Positions 19,934 through 31,564 of a stretch of 50,780 nt of DNA are shown here, piece after piece. How positions within the stretch are numbered: the first letter of the stretch is position 1; every line of letters begins with the position of its first letter. Source of the stretch: Chara braunii (taxonomy: Eukaryota > Streptophyta > Charophyceae > Charales > Characeae); contig BFEA01000628.1 in NCBI GenBank assembly GCA_003427395.1, positions 662,544-713,323 of the forward strand, given 5' to 3'. The notes under the pieces are model-generated. The model was not told the origin of the DNA. It was given only the letters and a program-made list of their open reading frames with translations, and did no database searches. Position numbers and translations under genes: made by a program.

Positions 19934-21442
19934 CATCTCCCTTCCACCCCGCCTGCCTCTCACCATTGCCCATCCTCGTCCCGCACGCATCTGACACCTC
20001 CGCCCGCCCGGGTTCACTCACCACCCGCTTTCCCTCCTGTGCCACGTTCAACCTTGCTCCGCGGCGCCCTGCTCTGCTGCGCTGTGTGCCGCCCCGCTGT
20101 CTGCCTCACTCCATCTTCCTTCTCACTCAAGTCTAAATGCACCAGACGCTGTTCCGCGCCCCGATTCATCCCCCTTTCCTCTTTCTTTCAGCCCTTTGCC
20201 TTTCTGTCCCTGTACCAGCCGCCCACTCTCCCGCTACGCTCGGGTTCCTCGTCTCCACCTCCGGCCCCGACAGCACCTCACCACTACGGCCTCCTCGATG
20301 ACTCCAGCCGGCTGAAAGAAACCTTCGGTGGGGCCGACTGCTAACGGTCTGAGCAGTCTTTTGCTCCTATACCGAAGTCCTAATGGTTGATCGCCCAGGC
20401 GCCCACTGCCCGATCTGTAACGCTGCGAGCTCCTCCCTACGTTTCCCCCGGCCGCAATGCTCGGTCCCACAACCGAGCAGCGGGACTGCCCTATGGAAAA
20501 CTTCAAAGGGGACCGGCTACTGGACCGTTCAATTAGTCTTTCCCCGCTGTGCCCGGTTGTTTGCGAGGCCGTCCCCTGCGCGAATCTTAGTGGTAGTAGC
20601 AAAAGTTTTTAATGAGAACTTTGAAGACCGAAGTAAAAAAAAAGTAGAGCCCCTGCGTATACCGTACCACCCCCGGCTCACGCTTGGTGCCCTAGGTCAC
20701 CCCGCCCGGGCACCACTCACACTAGCTCGCGGTTGACAGAAGGGGTACCCGCGGCGACCCCTGCCACTCTGGTTTGCCCCGCCTCGTCGGCTGGCCACCC
20801 ACCGGCTTGCATGCACGTCCCACTCCTCAGTCCGGGCTTTCAAAACGGAGGAGGTCGAGGAAACTCCATCGGCATTCCAATGAAACCCCAGATCAACCAA
20901 AAGAGGCGCGCGCTCCAGGTCCTCAACTATCGTGGGGGGCATTCGTGGCCGGTGTCATTCCCTACCTACGAAAGGTCAAATCATAAGGCCAAATATAAAA
21001 GACCACAAAACAATAATAATAAAAACTCTGAAAAATAACCGTTGGCTCCGTCCCGATGCCGCCGATGTGAAAATCAAGAGGGACGGCCCTACCGAACCGT
21101 CGATGTCGCGCACCTTGTTCATTATGTAGGGTCCTCACCGCTGTTGAGGCCGCCCTCCGCACGAGCGTGCGCATATCCCGATCGAACGTACCAATCTTAC
21201 AGAAAACACCCTGTTAACCTTAGTTCATCAATTATTAATAAACAAGTAATTAAAAATCTAACCGTCGGCCACGCCGGCTTTTCAACCATCAAAGAATAGA
21301 ATCACGCGCGCCTCAAATCTGCACGCCCACACACTCTCCATTCTAATCAACCATTCAGTGAATGTACACGGCAGACACTGCCGCAACTCGTGCAGTACAC
21401 TTAAACCAAACTAAACTTATTCTCTGTCATCTGCAAAAAACA

Positions 21443-21477
21443 GGGCGGATACCCTTGTAAGGGTATTCGCGCCGACA
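21443..21477. other. Stem-loop at the LTR B inner end
   Basis: GCGGATACCC-TTGTAA-GGGTATTCGC forms a near-perfect hairpin immediately inside the LTR terminus GCCGACA. It is repeated at the outer end of LTR C (40562-40594). It may matter for integrase recognition or RNA structure. Confidence 0.55.
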
Positions 21478-23490
21478 ACTTACCTGACCATATTAAGCGA
21501 TGTCCCCGTCGCTTCGCCAAATCAGAAAGCTATAAATCCACCACATTCCAAATGCTGACGAAAAACGGAGCCAAATCCGATTTGTCGACAAACACAGGGT
21601 AGAGACCTTCATGAAAACATGTCTCCACAACTATATGCTGCCAGGTTTCTAACCTAGGTCTCTTACCGCCCAGAAATTAGGACGCTGACCGCATAAGTTC
21701 CAGAGACCTTCCCAATCGTCCTCTCCCAGGTCCTAGACAACCTTCGGCTTCTCGTTGGGTGTCCCTAGTCCTGGCAAAAACTAGAGACGCGGGCCTTAAT
21801 CGAGACCTTTGAAGGCACTCTCACCTTCCTTCTCAAAAATCTCTCGCAATCAAATACACATAAGTATATATGTATACTTAATATTCGCTCAGCTCTTTCT
21901 GCAGTCTAGTACAGAAAGGCTAGGTCTTCACCTTGGCCCACCATAGCCTGGCTGATCGGACCAGGACCACGACCCACCGCATTGTTATTTAGCAACAGTA
22001 CCCTCGTTGGTTACGCAACGATAGGTTTTCTCCTGATAAGCATTCAATCAGAATTTTTTTTTTATTTTTTTTTTCCAAAAAAATTATCTACCATCACTAT
22101 CCCGCGGAGTAATTTCACTGGGGCGGGCAACTCCCCTTAAACTCTTACCCACATGGTCCCGCAGCCTGGTTGCGCCGGTTAGCAGCCATCCAATGGGGTT
22201 ATGCCCTAGAGGTACTAACTTCTTTTCCGTTAGCTTGGACTTTCTTCAATATCCCTCAAAATTAGCATCGGTGGTTAGACGGGGCGTCGCAAAACTAAAT
22301 CACAGACCCATTGCGCGATACGTAGGGGTCCGAAGGCATTTACCAGCCCTTCCACAATAGGCATGACATCCTTCGCACGCTCACAAACAAAATCACCGCT
22401 AGGTCCACCAGGCCGTGACTCTTGACTTTATCAGAGCCAGCAGCCACCCGTCCTGAGACGTCTCTCGTCCTATACTCATTGCGACTTTCTCAAACATTCC
22501 AAACAAAAGTGACCCTTTCCCTCAGACTTTATCACCCATCAGACAACTCGACATGCCATAAATCAATTTACTCACTTCTGAGGGTGAGTCTTCCAACCAT
22601 AAACCATTCCCCTTTTTCAAAAATCCAAGGGGCTCTCATGATAAACAAAACACCCCCTCTTCCAAAAATCACGAGGGGTCTCGCTATAAAAACCAAACTT
22701 CCCCTTCTCAAAACTCGAGGGGGTCTCATCATAACACACAACATCACAAAACATCCTCTTTTTCAAAAATCCAAGGGGCTCTCATCATAAAACAAAACAT
22801 CACTGAAAGACCATCTTATGGGTTCTCGTCACTACTTAAGCAATCAATAATCAACATGGTAAGCTTTTTGATCCTCCACGGCTCATAAATCTTCAAAATT
22901 CTCACAACCTTTCACAGACGGACTGCACTTCCTCCCCTTATACTCTGCTTTATCAGCTGCCCGTGGGCAGGTCGCACAAGTATACCGAGGAGTAGACAAT
23001 TTTGCTTACAATCATATTCACAGTACCCATGACACATAAAAGGTTTTTCACACATTCTTCACACAAATTCATCATACATCAGAGCATAACCACACATGTG
23101 AGAGAGACAAGTGATCATCACATATAAGAATGGTCCCTGAAAAAAATCTCATCATAATATACACTCAGGGAAATAAAATGTCTCACACAGAAAAAGTCTT
23201 CAAATCATAGCTCAGTCAACTCAAGCCACACCAAACTCACGCTGGTAATTATCCCTAAAATACATGTCAGATTTGTCCCTCAAAGCCAGGGCGTAGGCCA
23301 CCTAAATATGTACATGCCTTATCTAGATCACCATGATCCTTAAGTCTCTAGCTCAGTAGGAACACTAGAGTTCAGATCTAGACTAGTAGCAATCATAAAA
23401 AAAAAGGTCCTCTAAGTCTAAGAGGGTATCACACAGAACCTAAGCTGATGCCTCACAAGATACTCGCCCACCTACATAGACAAACCGGCC
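21478..23490 (-). other. Element 2: 3' non-coding region
   Basis: This is collinear with 1267-3619 of element 1. It separates the stop of the second gag-like ORF from LTR B and has no coding motif. An interrupted T-run lies near 22057-22073. Next to the LTR the minus strand reads GGTCAGGTAAGT, not a strong polypurine tract; CAGGTAAGT is a textbook 5' splice-site sequence, which may be chance. Confidence 0.65.
22609..22778. repeat. Hairpin array with CAAAAATC-type loops
   Basis: Four stem-loops occur in 170 bp: CCCCTT..AAGGGG (22609-22632), ACCCCCTC..GAGGGGT (22652-22679), CCCCT..AGGGG (22701-22722) and CCTCTT..AAGGGG (22755-22778). They share the loop word TTCAAAAATC or TCAAAACTC and a following GTCTC/CTCTC. 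The arms vary but stay complementary. Confidence 0.65.
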
Positions 23491-26273
23491 CTACCTCCTC
23501 AACTCCTCGTGGTTTTGCCTATATAACTGAGCCCTAAGTCCATCTGCGGACTTCTCTACTATCCTACCCTGTCTATCATACATTTTACCCCCTACCTCTG
23601 AGATCTTCCCTGCTGCCTTATCCTCAAGAAACTCGAGACAGTCCAGAGCCAGATGCACGTCCCTCTTGCAGTAGAAGCATAGCTGATCACTCTTCCTCTT
23701 GAACTTCTTCTTCCTGGGCTGAGGGGGTGGCGATGAAGGAGATCCTACCGAGGTACTGACAACCCCCTGCTGCTCTGATCGAGGAGCTGCGGTACTAGCG
23801 ACCTCCTGCGGCGCTGTCCCAGGAACCGGTCCCCCAGACCCAGATCCAGTAGCCCAAGATCCCAGCCTGCTCCTCAAATCCCCTGTCGCTGGGACGTACT
23901 CAGGCGTGTCCAACCTCTGAGGTCTCCTCTCGAGTGTCTTTCCTGGCACTGCCATGGGCTGCTCCTCCTCTGGTCCATACTCAGGTGTGCCCAACCTCTG
24001 GAGCCCGCCCTCGATGGCACCCTCCGCCTCAATCCCCATCTCTCTCCCAAGAGGCTCCTTTATCCTCTGCTCAGGTGAAAACAAACTCACCTCCTCCTGC
24101 ATAGTATGCACCGCCTCAAGGAGCACGCCCATGGATCCTTCTGCTGAGCCCTGAGTCGGCTCACTGCTAGATGGTGGTAGCCCCTCCTCAACTGCCAAAG
24201 GTACGACTGGGCCCGCCGCTGCTACTGGCAGCGTCGCGAACTCGGTAGGGGCTTTGAACTTGAACGCCTCTCTCTCCGCCTGTCTCTGAGCTCTTGCCAC
24301 CTCTGGCTCCAGGATAACTCTCCCCATAGGTGGCTCCTGGCGAGGCTCTGCTGCAGATGGCTGTCCCCGTAACCCACGTCTTGGCTACCTCTGCTCTCCC
24401 TGCCTGTTGCTCTCTGGCTTGTCCACCTTTCCTTGGGTTTGCTGCCTCAAGCTCTCAATGATAGCTGCCTGGCTGGCTACCAATGCCCTGAGTTCCTGGA
24501 TTTCAATCTCCATAGCTTCGAGGCGTACTCCATGGCTTGCTTCCTTCATCTTCTTCCCTGCCAGATCGCTCTCCAATAACAAGTGCCGGTCAAAAGTTGT
24601 CTTGGCCAGGAACTTGATTTTGCGATCTAACCTCTCTTCCGCCTTCCTGGCCACCCCAAACCCGGCTCTGACTGGCAAAGGAAGCTCCTCTCCTCTCTGC
24701 TCCCAGAAGTCCCTCCACATCTCAGGGATCTCCGGGGCCCTAGCAGGCGTGCTGGGTGGCTGACCTGGGAGTGCTCCTGCTGCCTCCGATCTCTGCCTCT
24801 CCTGCTGCTGCTCTGGAAGCTCCCCCGCTGCCTCCAACCTCTGCCTCTCTTGCCATATCTTATCTATCCATCTGGTTTTTCTCGCCCTCTTTTCTTCAGC
24901 CGTCTCTCTAGCCGACGCCCTTTCCCTCATGCGGAGGTCGACCATTTTGGGATCTCTGCTTCCATCTCCTTCTCGGGCCGGCACGGCTCCTGGCGCGGCT
25001 CTACAGGTGTTGGCTCCTCCAGGTCTGGGTGCTCCAAGGCATAAGCTGCTAGATGTCTGTTAATCAGGGTCAAGGCCTCTTTCCTTACAGCTGCCCTCTC
25101 TCTCCTCCTTTCTTCTATCCCTTCTGGCAAATGAGCCTTTCCTGATGAAGGTAATGGGGGCTCCTCTCTCTGCAATCTCTCCCCCGCATGGCGAGTGCTC
25201 CCTGGTACATCCCCGAGTCTCAAATCCACCGCTGGCGTCTGTGGGGGTGTGTCCTCTCCAACCTCTATCACTTCCTTCCCTGCACGTCTCCCCTCATCGC
25301 CCATCCCTCTCTCTCGCTGAGTATCCTGGACCTTTTTCCGTGGCACCTCCTCTCGTGGCACCTTCTCCTGTGGCACCTCCTCTCATGACACCTCCTCTCG
25401 TGGTACCTTCTCTGCCTGCTCTCCATGCTCCTCGCCCCGAGGCGACGCTCTCCACTGAGAGATATCCAAATGCGCCTCCAATTCCCTCAAGGACTCCTCA
25501 GACGCTGGCGGCCCATGCTGTGTGCGTGCTGACGACCTCCTCAATTTACCTTCGGCAAACCGATGGAACTCCACTTGTCCCAACCCACACTCAGGGTACG
25601 CGCCTCGCTCCTCAGCCTCTGGCTCTGGTTCCTCCTCTCTCCTAGCTAGGGCCTTCCGTCCTCCTCGAGACGGTCTCGCCTCCCTGGGCTCAGGGTCCCT
25701 CTGCCTCTGACTCCTCTGACGCCTCTCGACTCTGGGATGAGGGGGCTCTGGTCGTCGAAAGACCTCTCTCAGATGTGCCCTGCAGCTCTCCCAGTCCCGG
25801 GCCATGTCTCTGACCTGCGTACCCAGTGCCCTCTTCGCCTTTCTGGTCCAGAGGGGTAACGTCCTCGCCCACTCATCTCTCGGTATACCCTGCCCCTACA
25901 TGAACCACTCGAAGGCAGGAATAAAATCTGCCGCATTTTCGATTTCTAGCCGGATTGGTCTGCCATCTGGTCCCACAGGCGAAGGTCGCATCTCCTGCAT
26001 CCTCGTCTCCACCTCCTGCCTCGTCATCGCCTCCCTACGAATCCTGGCAATGGGCTCCTCGAACCTACCTGCTCCCCTCAATCTCTCAATCGCCTGAGCG
26101 ACGGTCCAGCCCATACGCCTCGCATGATCCCAAAAGCTGTCCAGGAATAGCTCGATGTCCCCATCATCGTACACCGGAGTACTCTCTCGATGGCGAGGCC
26201 CATGCCGCTCATATCCTCCTGATGCGCCCAACGGCCTCTGAGGCGGCCGTGTCCCCTTCCCTCATCTTGGCAT
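23491..26273 (-). pseudogene. Second gag-like ORF downstream of integrase (capsid-like, coiled coil, CCHC)
   Basis: From an ATG at 26273 the frame has a TGA at 26262-26264, a TAG at 25896-25898, a TGA at 25383-25385, a frameshift near 24945 and a TAG at 24385-24387; the final stop is at 23491. The N-terminal part reads like Gag capsid (DIELFLDSFWDHARRMGW, later FIPAFEWF and WESCRAHLREVF). It is followed by acidic/basic linkers with a PREEV/PQEKV pentapeptide repeat, a coiled coil (about 24420-24530), a Pro-rich region, the knuckle CFYCKRDVHLALDC and a tail GG..YDRQGRIV. The layout matches the Gag of element 1. In other elements this position is where env-like ORFs sit; nothing here looks like a membrane protein. 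Its role is unknown; accessory nucleic-acid binding or a captured gag are possible. Confidence 0.65.
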
Positions 26274-26423
26274 GGCTGTCTTCGTAAAGTCAGACCTGCA
26301 CAACAAGCGAAGGAGACAACAGGCACACATTGGGGTAAGCAAACAAGTGATAATCAAAGCAAGCTCAGACCAGACCACACTGATACAACATGCATCCTAC
26401 CTAACCTACACACCCTGCTACTT

Positions 26424-27383
26424 CTATTCTAAAGGCAGTAATGTCATCTCTCTTACCTCTTCTCTCGCCACAAATTTATTCAGTCGCGTTCCAGATACCC
26501 AATCCTTCCACTCAGTCTCATTTAGCTCTTCAATCTGGTATGCTCCGAAGTCTCTAACCCGTACGATCCGGTAGGGACCTAACCACCTCTTATCGAGTTT
26601 CCTGGACCACTGCTTTTCTAGCGATGAATCGTAGAGAAACACGACATCCCCAACTGCCAAGGGTACTTTCCTCACCCGCGCGGACTGATCCCATCAAGCC
26701 TTATCATCCATACGGCTTCTCGCCACCTGATCAGACGCCTCCTGGATCCTTTCTTCTATCGCCCCTATATGCCGCGTCCGAATATCGAGCAACTCTTCAA
26801 ATGACAGATTAACTTCCAGATCTTGGCGCCTCCATGTCTTAAGAAAGCTCTCGATAGGGAAGGTGGCGTGCCTTCCATATTATAGTGTCGCCGGTGCATA
26901 TTTGGTGGATCTTTTTACTGTAATGTTCTCGACAAAGAACGTCGCCCTTAGGTATCTTGGCCATTGATAAGGCCTACCTTCGGTCCACTTAGCCAGGAGA
27001 CTCGTAATGGTACTATGTCCTCTCTCCACGGGAGCATTTGCCTGGGGGTGCGCGGTCGTGGTGTAGTTGGCTGCTACACCATACCTTGATAACAATTCTT
27101 GCACCTCCTGGCAGGTAAACTCCGATCCCCTGTCCATTACGAATTCCCTGACGAAAGGATAGCGCAGATAGTAATCTTCGATGCAACTCACCAGGACTAA
27201 CCCGATCTTTGTGCGAATAATACGCCCGGCTACGAAGCCAGACAGGTTATCGCGCGCATCGAAGATATAGTTATAGCCCTGATCCCCAAGCGGCATAAAC
27301 AGTAGATCGAGATGTACTGCAGCCCCCACCTCTCGCTCTAGCCTTGGATGCAGCGACTCTCCTTGCCTTAAACGAGATCTCTC
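26424..27383 (-). pseudogene. Integrase core and C-terminal domain (element 2)
   Basis: The frame continues from the RT ORF after a TAA at 27384-27386. It has the catalytic triad context VHLDLLF, then VMDRGSEF, then PVERGH, with exactly 35 residues between the second Asp and the Glu (DX35E). After a TAA at 26880-26882 and a TGA at 26694-26696 comes the C-terminal module with KLDKRWLGPYRIVRVRDFGAY, a GPY/F motif characteristic of Ty3/gypsy and gammaretroviral integrases. It ends at 26424 without a chromodomain. Integrase inserts the cDNA into the host genome. The catalytic residues look intact but the stops prevent a full product. Confidence 0.8.
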
Positions 27384-29945
27384 TTAGCAGGGTACGCAAG
27401 ATCGGCAGAACTTCCCGACCATATCCATCATCCCATCCCAGTAGTACAACTCACTTATCTTGGCATACGTGGCTTGTACCCCTCGATGCCCTCCTGCAAT
27501 GCCATCATGAAGCGCTGCTACGACTTCGATCTGACGATTCCTACCGCAGACGACTCTCCTGGGATTCCCCACTTCTCTTCTCACGAAAAGGTAGCCGTCT
27601 CGCACTAAATAGCGCTGCAGCATCCTCTGAGCTCTATCGCTTGCATCCCTAAGCCGCATTTCACATGACAGAAGAAGCCCCAGCTCTAGGTAGATCCGAT
27701 CGTACTCCTCAGCACGAAAAGTCTCCTTAATCTCCCCCTCCTCAAACTCGTCGTCCTGGCTCTCGGGCACTTCGTCCACATTCCCTGCCGGGTTCAACGA
27801 GCCTGACTGGTCGAGGCCTTCCTGCAATAACGTGTTGACGACGAGATGCATTCCTCCCATCAGCTCCTCATGCCGTTGTACCTGGCCAGACCCTTCCTCA
27901 ATCATCCTCACGTCCTCCACCAGGCTATGCGAGCTGGCCAGCGCTAACTCCATCATCCACTGAACATCCTTACTACCCCAGGGATCCTCTTCTTCAAAGG
28001 GTTTGAGGACTAGCTCGGCCCTCCTTTCATACCCATTCGGTGCTTGCCAGATGGGATAGCCTACACAGCTAGGCACTCGCGGCGACCACTTATTGATGTG
28101 GAGACGAACATCTTCTTCCTGATCCAGAAATCCATCAACTGGTGGCGTGTTCTCCACCACCTCCCCTTCCTGTTTATCCCAGTTGATCCGACTCAGCCCA
28201 TCCGCCCGGTTCTTACTGCCAGGAATCCGTTCCAATTCGAAATTGAACATCCAGATGTACGTCAGCCATCTGGTAACCGCCGGATCCGATGGAATGTAAT
28301 TCCTGAGAGAGTAGGCCAGGGCGGTTGGATCCACTCTCAAAATAAACCTCATGCCGAAGATGTAGTTCCGGAAGATCCGCAGACAGTGGAGGAATGCAAG
28401 GGTCTCCCTTTTGAACAGAGAGAAGTTCCTCTCTGTCGTACAGAGAGTCCGACTCTCAAATCGCAAGGGTCTTTCCTTTCCTTCCATGTCTGCCTGAATT
28501 AGAACTCCCCTTAAGGCAGTTGGTCCCACATCTGTTTCGACAATGAAGGGTCGTGTTTCCGTGGCATCATAATCTGACGCTCCTAGCACCAACCCTCCTT
28601 CTCGAAATTCCTCCTTCATCCTAGCCACCACCTCTTCTTGTTCTTGAGCCCATACCCATTCCTGATCCTGACGGACTAACTTCCTCAGGTATTCAGTCTT
28701 AGCGCCAAAGTTTTTGACGAAGGCCCTCCAAAATCCACATGTACCAAGGAAACTCCTGACATCAGCTATTGAGCGGAACGAAACTGGCCACTCAGTAATC
28801 TTGTCCGTCTTCTTCACATCCGGCCTTCGGCCCTTCTCGCTGCAGACGAACCCCAAGATAGTCGCTTCCCTCATAAAGTGTCTGGATTTGACCCTGCTCG
28901 CCGTGAGGTTATGCTCCTCGAGCAGGCCCAGGACCTTTTCGAGGTCCTGGATGTGCTTCCAGACAAAGCGCCTTACCCCTGGCGAGACTTCGTCGCTCTC
29001 TTTCACCGTCGTCCCCTTCACTTCCAAATCGTAGATGTATGGCTGTGTAATATGGGGGCTGACTGACTGCATAGCCCGAATCATGGCTCGTTGGACCATT
29101 GCTACCGCATTGGTTCACCCTTGTGGGGCCACGTTCATGTGGATTAGCCCTCGCGGCGTGTGCATAGCCGTCACAGGCCTGTCCGGCGGGTAGACTGGGA
29201 ATTGATCGTATCCTGAGTAAAGGTCTATAAGTGAGATTATAGGCCTTCCAGCACAGGATTCTGACAGCGCGTCTGCATTGGGCAACCCTCCAGCATCCCG
29301 CACGGTCACCGCATTCAGTCTTTGCAAATCTTGCACCCAACGCAGCGTCCCGTTAGGCTTGATAAAGCAGAACCACGGGGAAGCATACAGTCCACTCGAA
29401 TAGTCGGCGACATGCGTATATATTTTGCCGTCGAGGTAATCCACCACCTTCTTTTCCTCGTCAGTATTGGGATATCGCGTCCCTCTCATATTCCAAGGCT
29501 CGTGTGGCATGGTATGGATGCGGATCATAGGTATCTTGTCCACATTCATCCTGCCATGCTCCTCGTCACTGAACGCATAGGCGCGATGCCTCCTCTTCAT
29601 CAACTCCACCATCATCATTCGCTCCTGAGGTAGTAGGAAGTCAGGTTCCCCTATAATCAACTTCCCCTCGTTCCCTTCGTTGATACGACATGGCCCTGCT
29701 AGAGCACTCTCCCTCATTCGCCGTATCAACCCTCGTTCTCTCTCGTAGTATGCTTCCTCATCTTCTGTAACGAGGACGGGAACTGGGCGACACTTCTTGT
29801 CTACCGTCTTGTACCGCCTTTGGGAACCCTGCTTGAATTGTCCCCTAAAAAAGGCTGACTCACAGATTATGCTTGAGCTGATGCGGGGTTCCTTCCGCTG
29901 TCCGGGAGTCGATATACCAGCTCCAACCTTCCTGCCTCGGGGCAT
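27384..29945 (-). pseudogene. Reverse transcriptase, RNase H and integrase zinc-binding domain (element 2)
   Basis: One frame is interrupted by a TGA at 29115-29117 inside the RT. RT motifs include SPWFCFIKPNGTLRWVQDLQRLN, then LIDLYSGYDQFPV (catalytic Asp), then APQG-stop-TN in place of the usual PFGLxNAP, then PYIYDLEV where YIDD is expected, so the first Asp of the pair is Tyr. RNase H follows with FIVETD, FKRETLA and LRVDPTAL, giving the Asp-Glu-Asp set (about residues 190, 232 and 257 after the stop). The end holds a HHCC zinc-binding domain (HDGIAGGH ... CRSC). The order RT-RH-IN is Ty3/gypsy-like. The RT is dead on two counts: the stop and the lost Asp. The join to the protease frame requires a frameshift between about 29880 and 29945. 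Confidence 0.85.
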
Positions 29946-31564
29946 TCCAGAACCTGCTCTCTTAGAGCCTGGATGGCATCTGGATCTGTCATCTCATGCG
30001 CGGCCACCAAGTCCATGGCCTTCCCAACATCAGACAGGCTGAGAGAAAATGCTTCCACCCTCTCTCCTGCTTAGGGCTCTGCCCGAAGCCTCCGGGGCTC
30101 ACCTTCCGACTCTTCGATCGTGAACGATCCTGGATTGGGCCGGTTCCTTATGCTCCTTGGCCCTGTGTTTCTGCAGGTAATTACTTCGTAATTCCCGCAG
30201 ACAGGGTCGCATAAGAGGAGGACTAACGTCCCGTCATGCTTATTGAATATCACGGTCTCCGTCCTACTTAGGAATGACCTCCCTAGGAGGATTCCGTGAT
30301 CCACGTCCGGCATGATGAAGAAGCAAGCCCGTGCCTTCACCTTTCCAACATCGATGAGTACATTTGAGGCTATCCTACAAAATACGGCCTTGCAACTGGC
30401 TCTGTGCAGAATACCGCAGTCAGAACGGTCTATATCCAGCCCGAATCTGATCGCGTCCGCCTCCCGGATGATCTTCATTTCCGCCCCGGTGTCCACCATT
30501 GCTGCACACTTGGAGCCTTTTACCACTAAATCCACCGTGCCGCAGGCCACGCAATTCCAATCCATCTTTGTGCCTGACTCCGCCCACTCTGCCTCTTTAG
30601 GCAGAATCGTGCCCAGATGGACGTTGGGAACCAAGCGCCGCGACAACCTCCCCTTCAGTTCATCGCGGAGTCGAGGGGCCGACGCTAGGATTTCCTTCAG
30701 GGTCATGAGGTCATTATGCCCTTCCAGCAGCCGGTCAATCACCTTCTCTACGTCAAATCCCTCTTCCAACCGGACCGCGTATTTCTTCCTTTTGGGCGGT
30801 CCGTCACGTATGACCGGCCCGACCTCTCCCCTGGCTCCCTTTTTCCTCGCCCGCTGCTCCGCTCTCTGATCCTCTTCTTGGTGCAGCCTCTCGTCTTCTT
30901 CCTCTTCATCATCGTCATCCTCCACTTTCACAGCCTCCTTTCTTTTTCCTGGCTCTTGCTCCCTCCTCGGAGGTTCTTGGCTGGCGCTGGCTTGATTTCT
31001 TGTTCGTGCTGCCTGCGCCAGCCGGGCCTGCGGAGTGAGGGGTCTTCCCATCATCCCTGATGGTGGGCACGATCCCACCACATTTACTCCGGGTTGCTCG
31101 GGCGCTGACTCTGGACCGGAGTCGTAGAGGAACACCTTGGGGATGCTAGACTTCCATTTCCTCACTTCCTCGCAGAGGCCCACCAACTTCTGTTCGTACC
31201 TCCGCATCTTATCCAGCAGGTCCTCCACTTTCCCTAACAAGACGGACGGAGGTTCCATCCTTTTTTCCTCATTTTTTTTATCTGACTCAATGATAATGGA
31301 CTCTTCCCCCTCACTTCCTCCTTGTGGCCCTTGAGTCACTTCCTCATCGCTTCCCACTTCCTCTACCCCAATCGGTGGTTCTTCCTTTTCGTGCCATAAT
31401 CTGAATTCCTCTATCCCCACCGATGGTTCTTTCTTCTTCTGCCACAGCCTGAACATGGCAGGGGGTGGCGGCCCAGCTGCCGCCCTTCGTTGGGCTTCCG
31501 CCCTCACTCCTCCAAGCCTTCTGTCAATGGTCTCCCCAAACTGATCGTAGATGTTCTCATCCAT
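29867..31564 (-). pseudogene. Aspartic protease region (element 2)
   Basis: This is in the same frame as the gag upstream. A long acidic/basic low-complexity linker precedes a retropepsin domain with AAMVDTGAEMKII (active-site DTGA at about residue 358, bases 30482-30494) and GILLGRSFL near the end of the domain. A TAA at 30071-30073 interrupts it; the frame runs on to 29867 with 'ALREQVLECPEAGRLELVYR', after which coding moves to the RT frame. The protease would process the Gag-Pol polyprotein and acts as a dimer in this family. Confidence 0.8.

Larger units (their letters stand above)
15252..21477 (-). mobile_element. LTR B: 3' LTR of element 2 (6.23 kb)
   Basis: The left long terminal repeat is collinear with LTR C except that about 1 kb corresponding to roughly 34045-35046 of C is missing at about 15845. 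No PBS is present on its left, as expected for the outer edge. From 17414 to 20436 it is identical to LTR C wherever I compared; outside that block it differs by roughly 5%. It contains subrepeats, hairpin arrays and GC-rich stem-loops. The small ORFs inside it have no recognisable motifs. Confidence 0.8.

Noticed and set aside
17468-20344. ORFs of 66-101 codons present identically in LTRs B and C
   Set aside because: Their identity follows from the 3-kb identical block; none has a recognisable motif or a counterpart in LTR A.
21478-21490. Perfect splice-donor-like CAGGTAAGT on the minus strand next to LTR B
   Set aside because: It is not present at the equivalent place of element 1, and there is no acceptor or exon evidence; likely chance.
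23491-26273. Possible envelope gene, given its position after integrase
   Set aside because: There is no signal peptide, membrane segment or cysteine pattern; capsid-like and CCHC features point to a gag-like protein instead.
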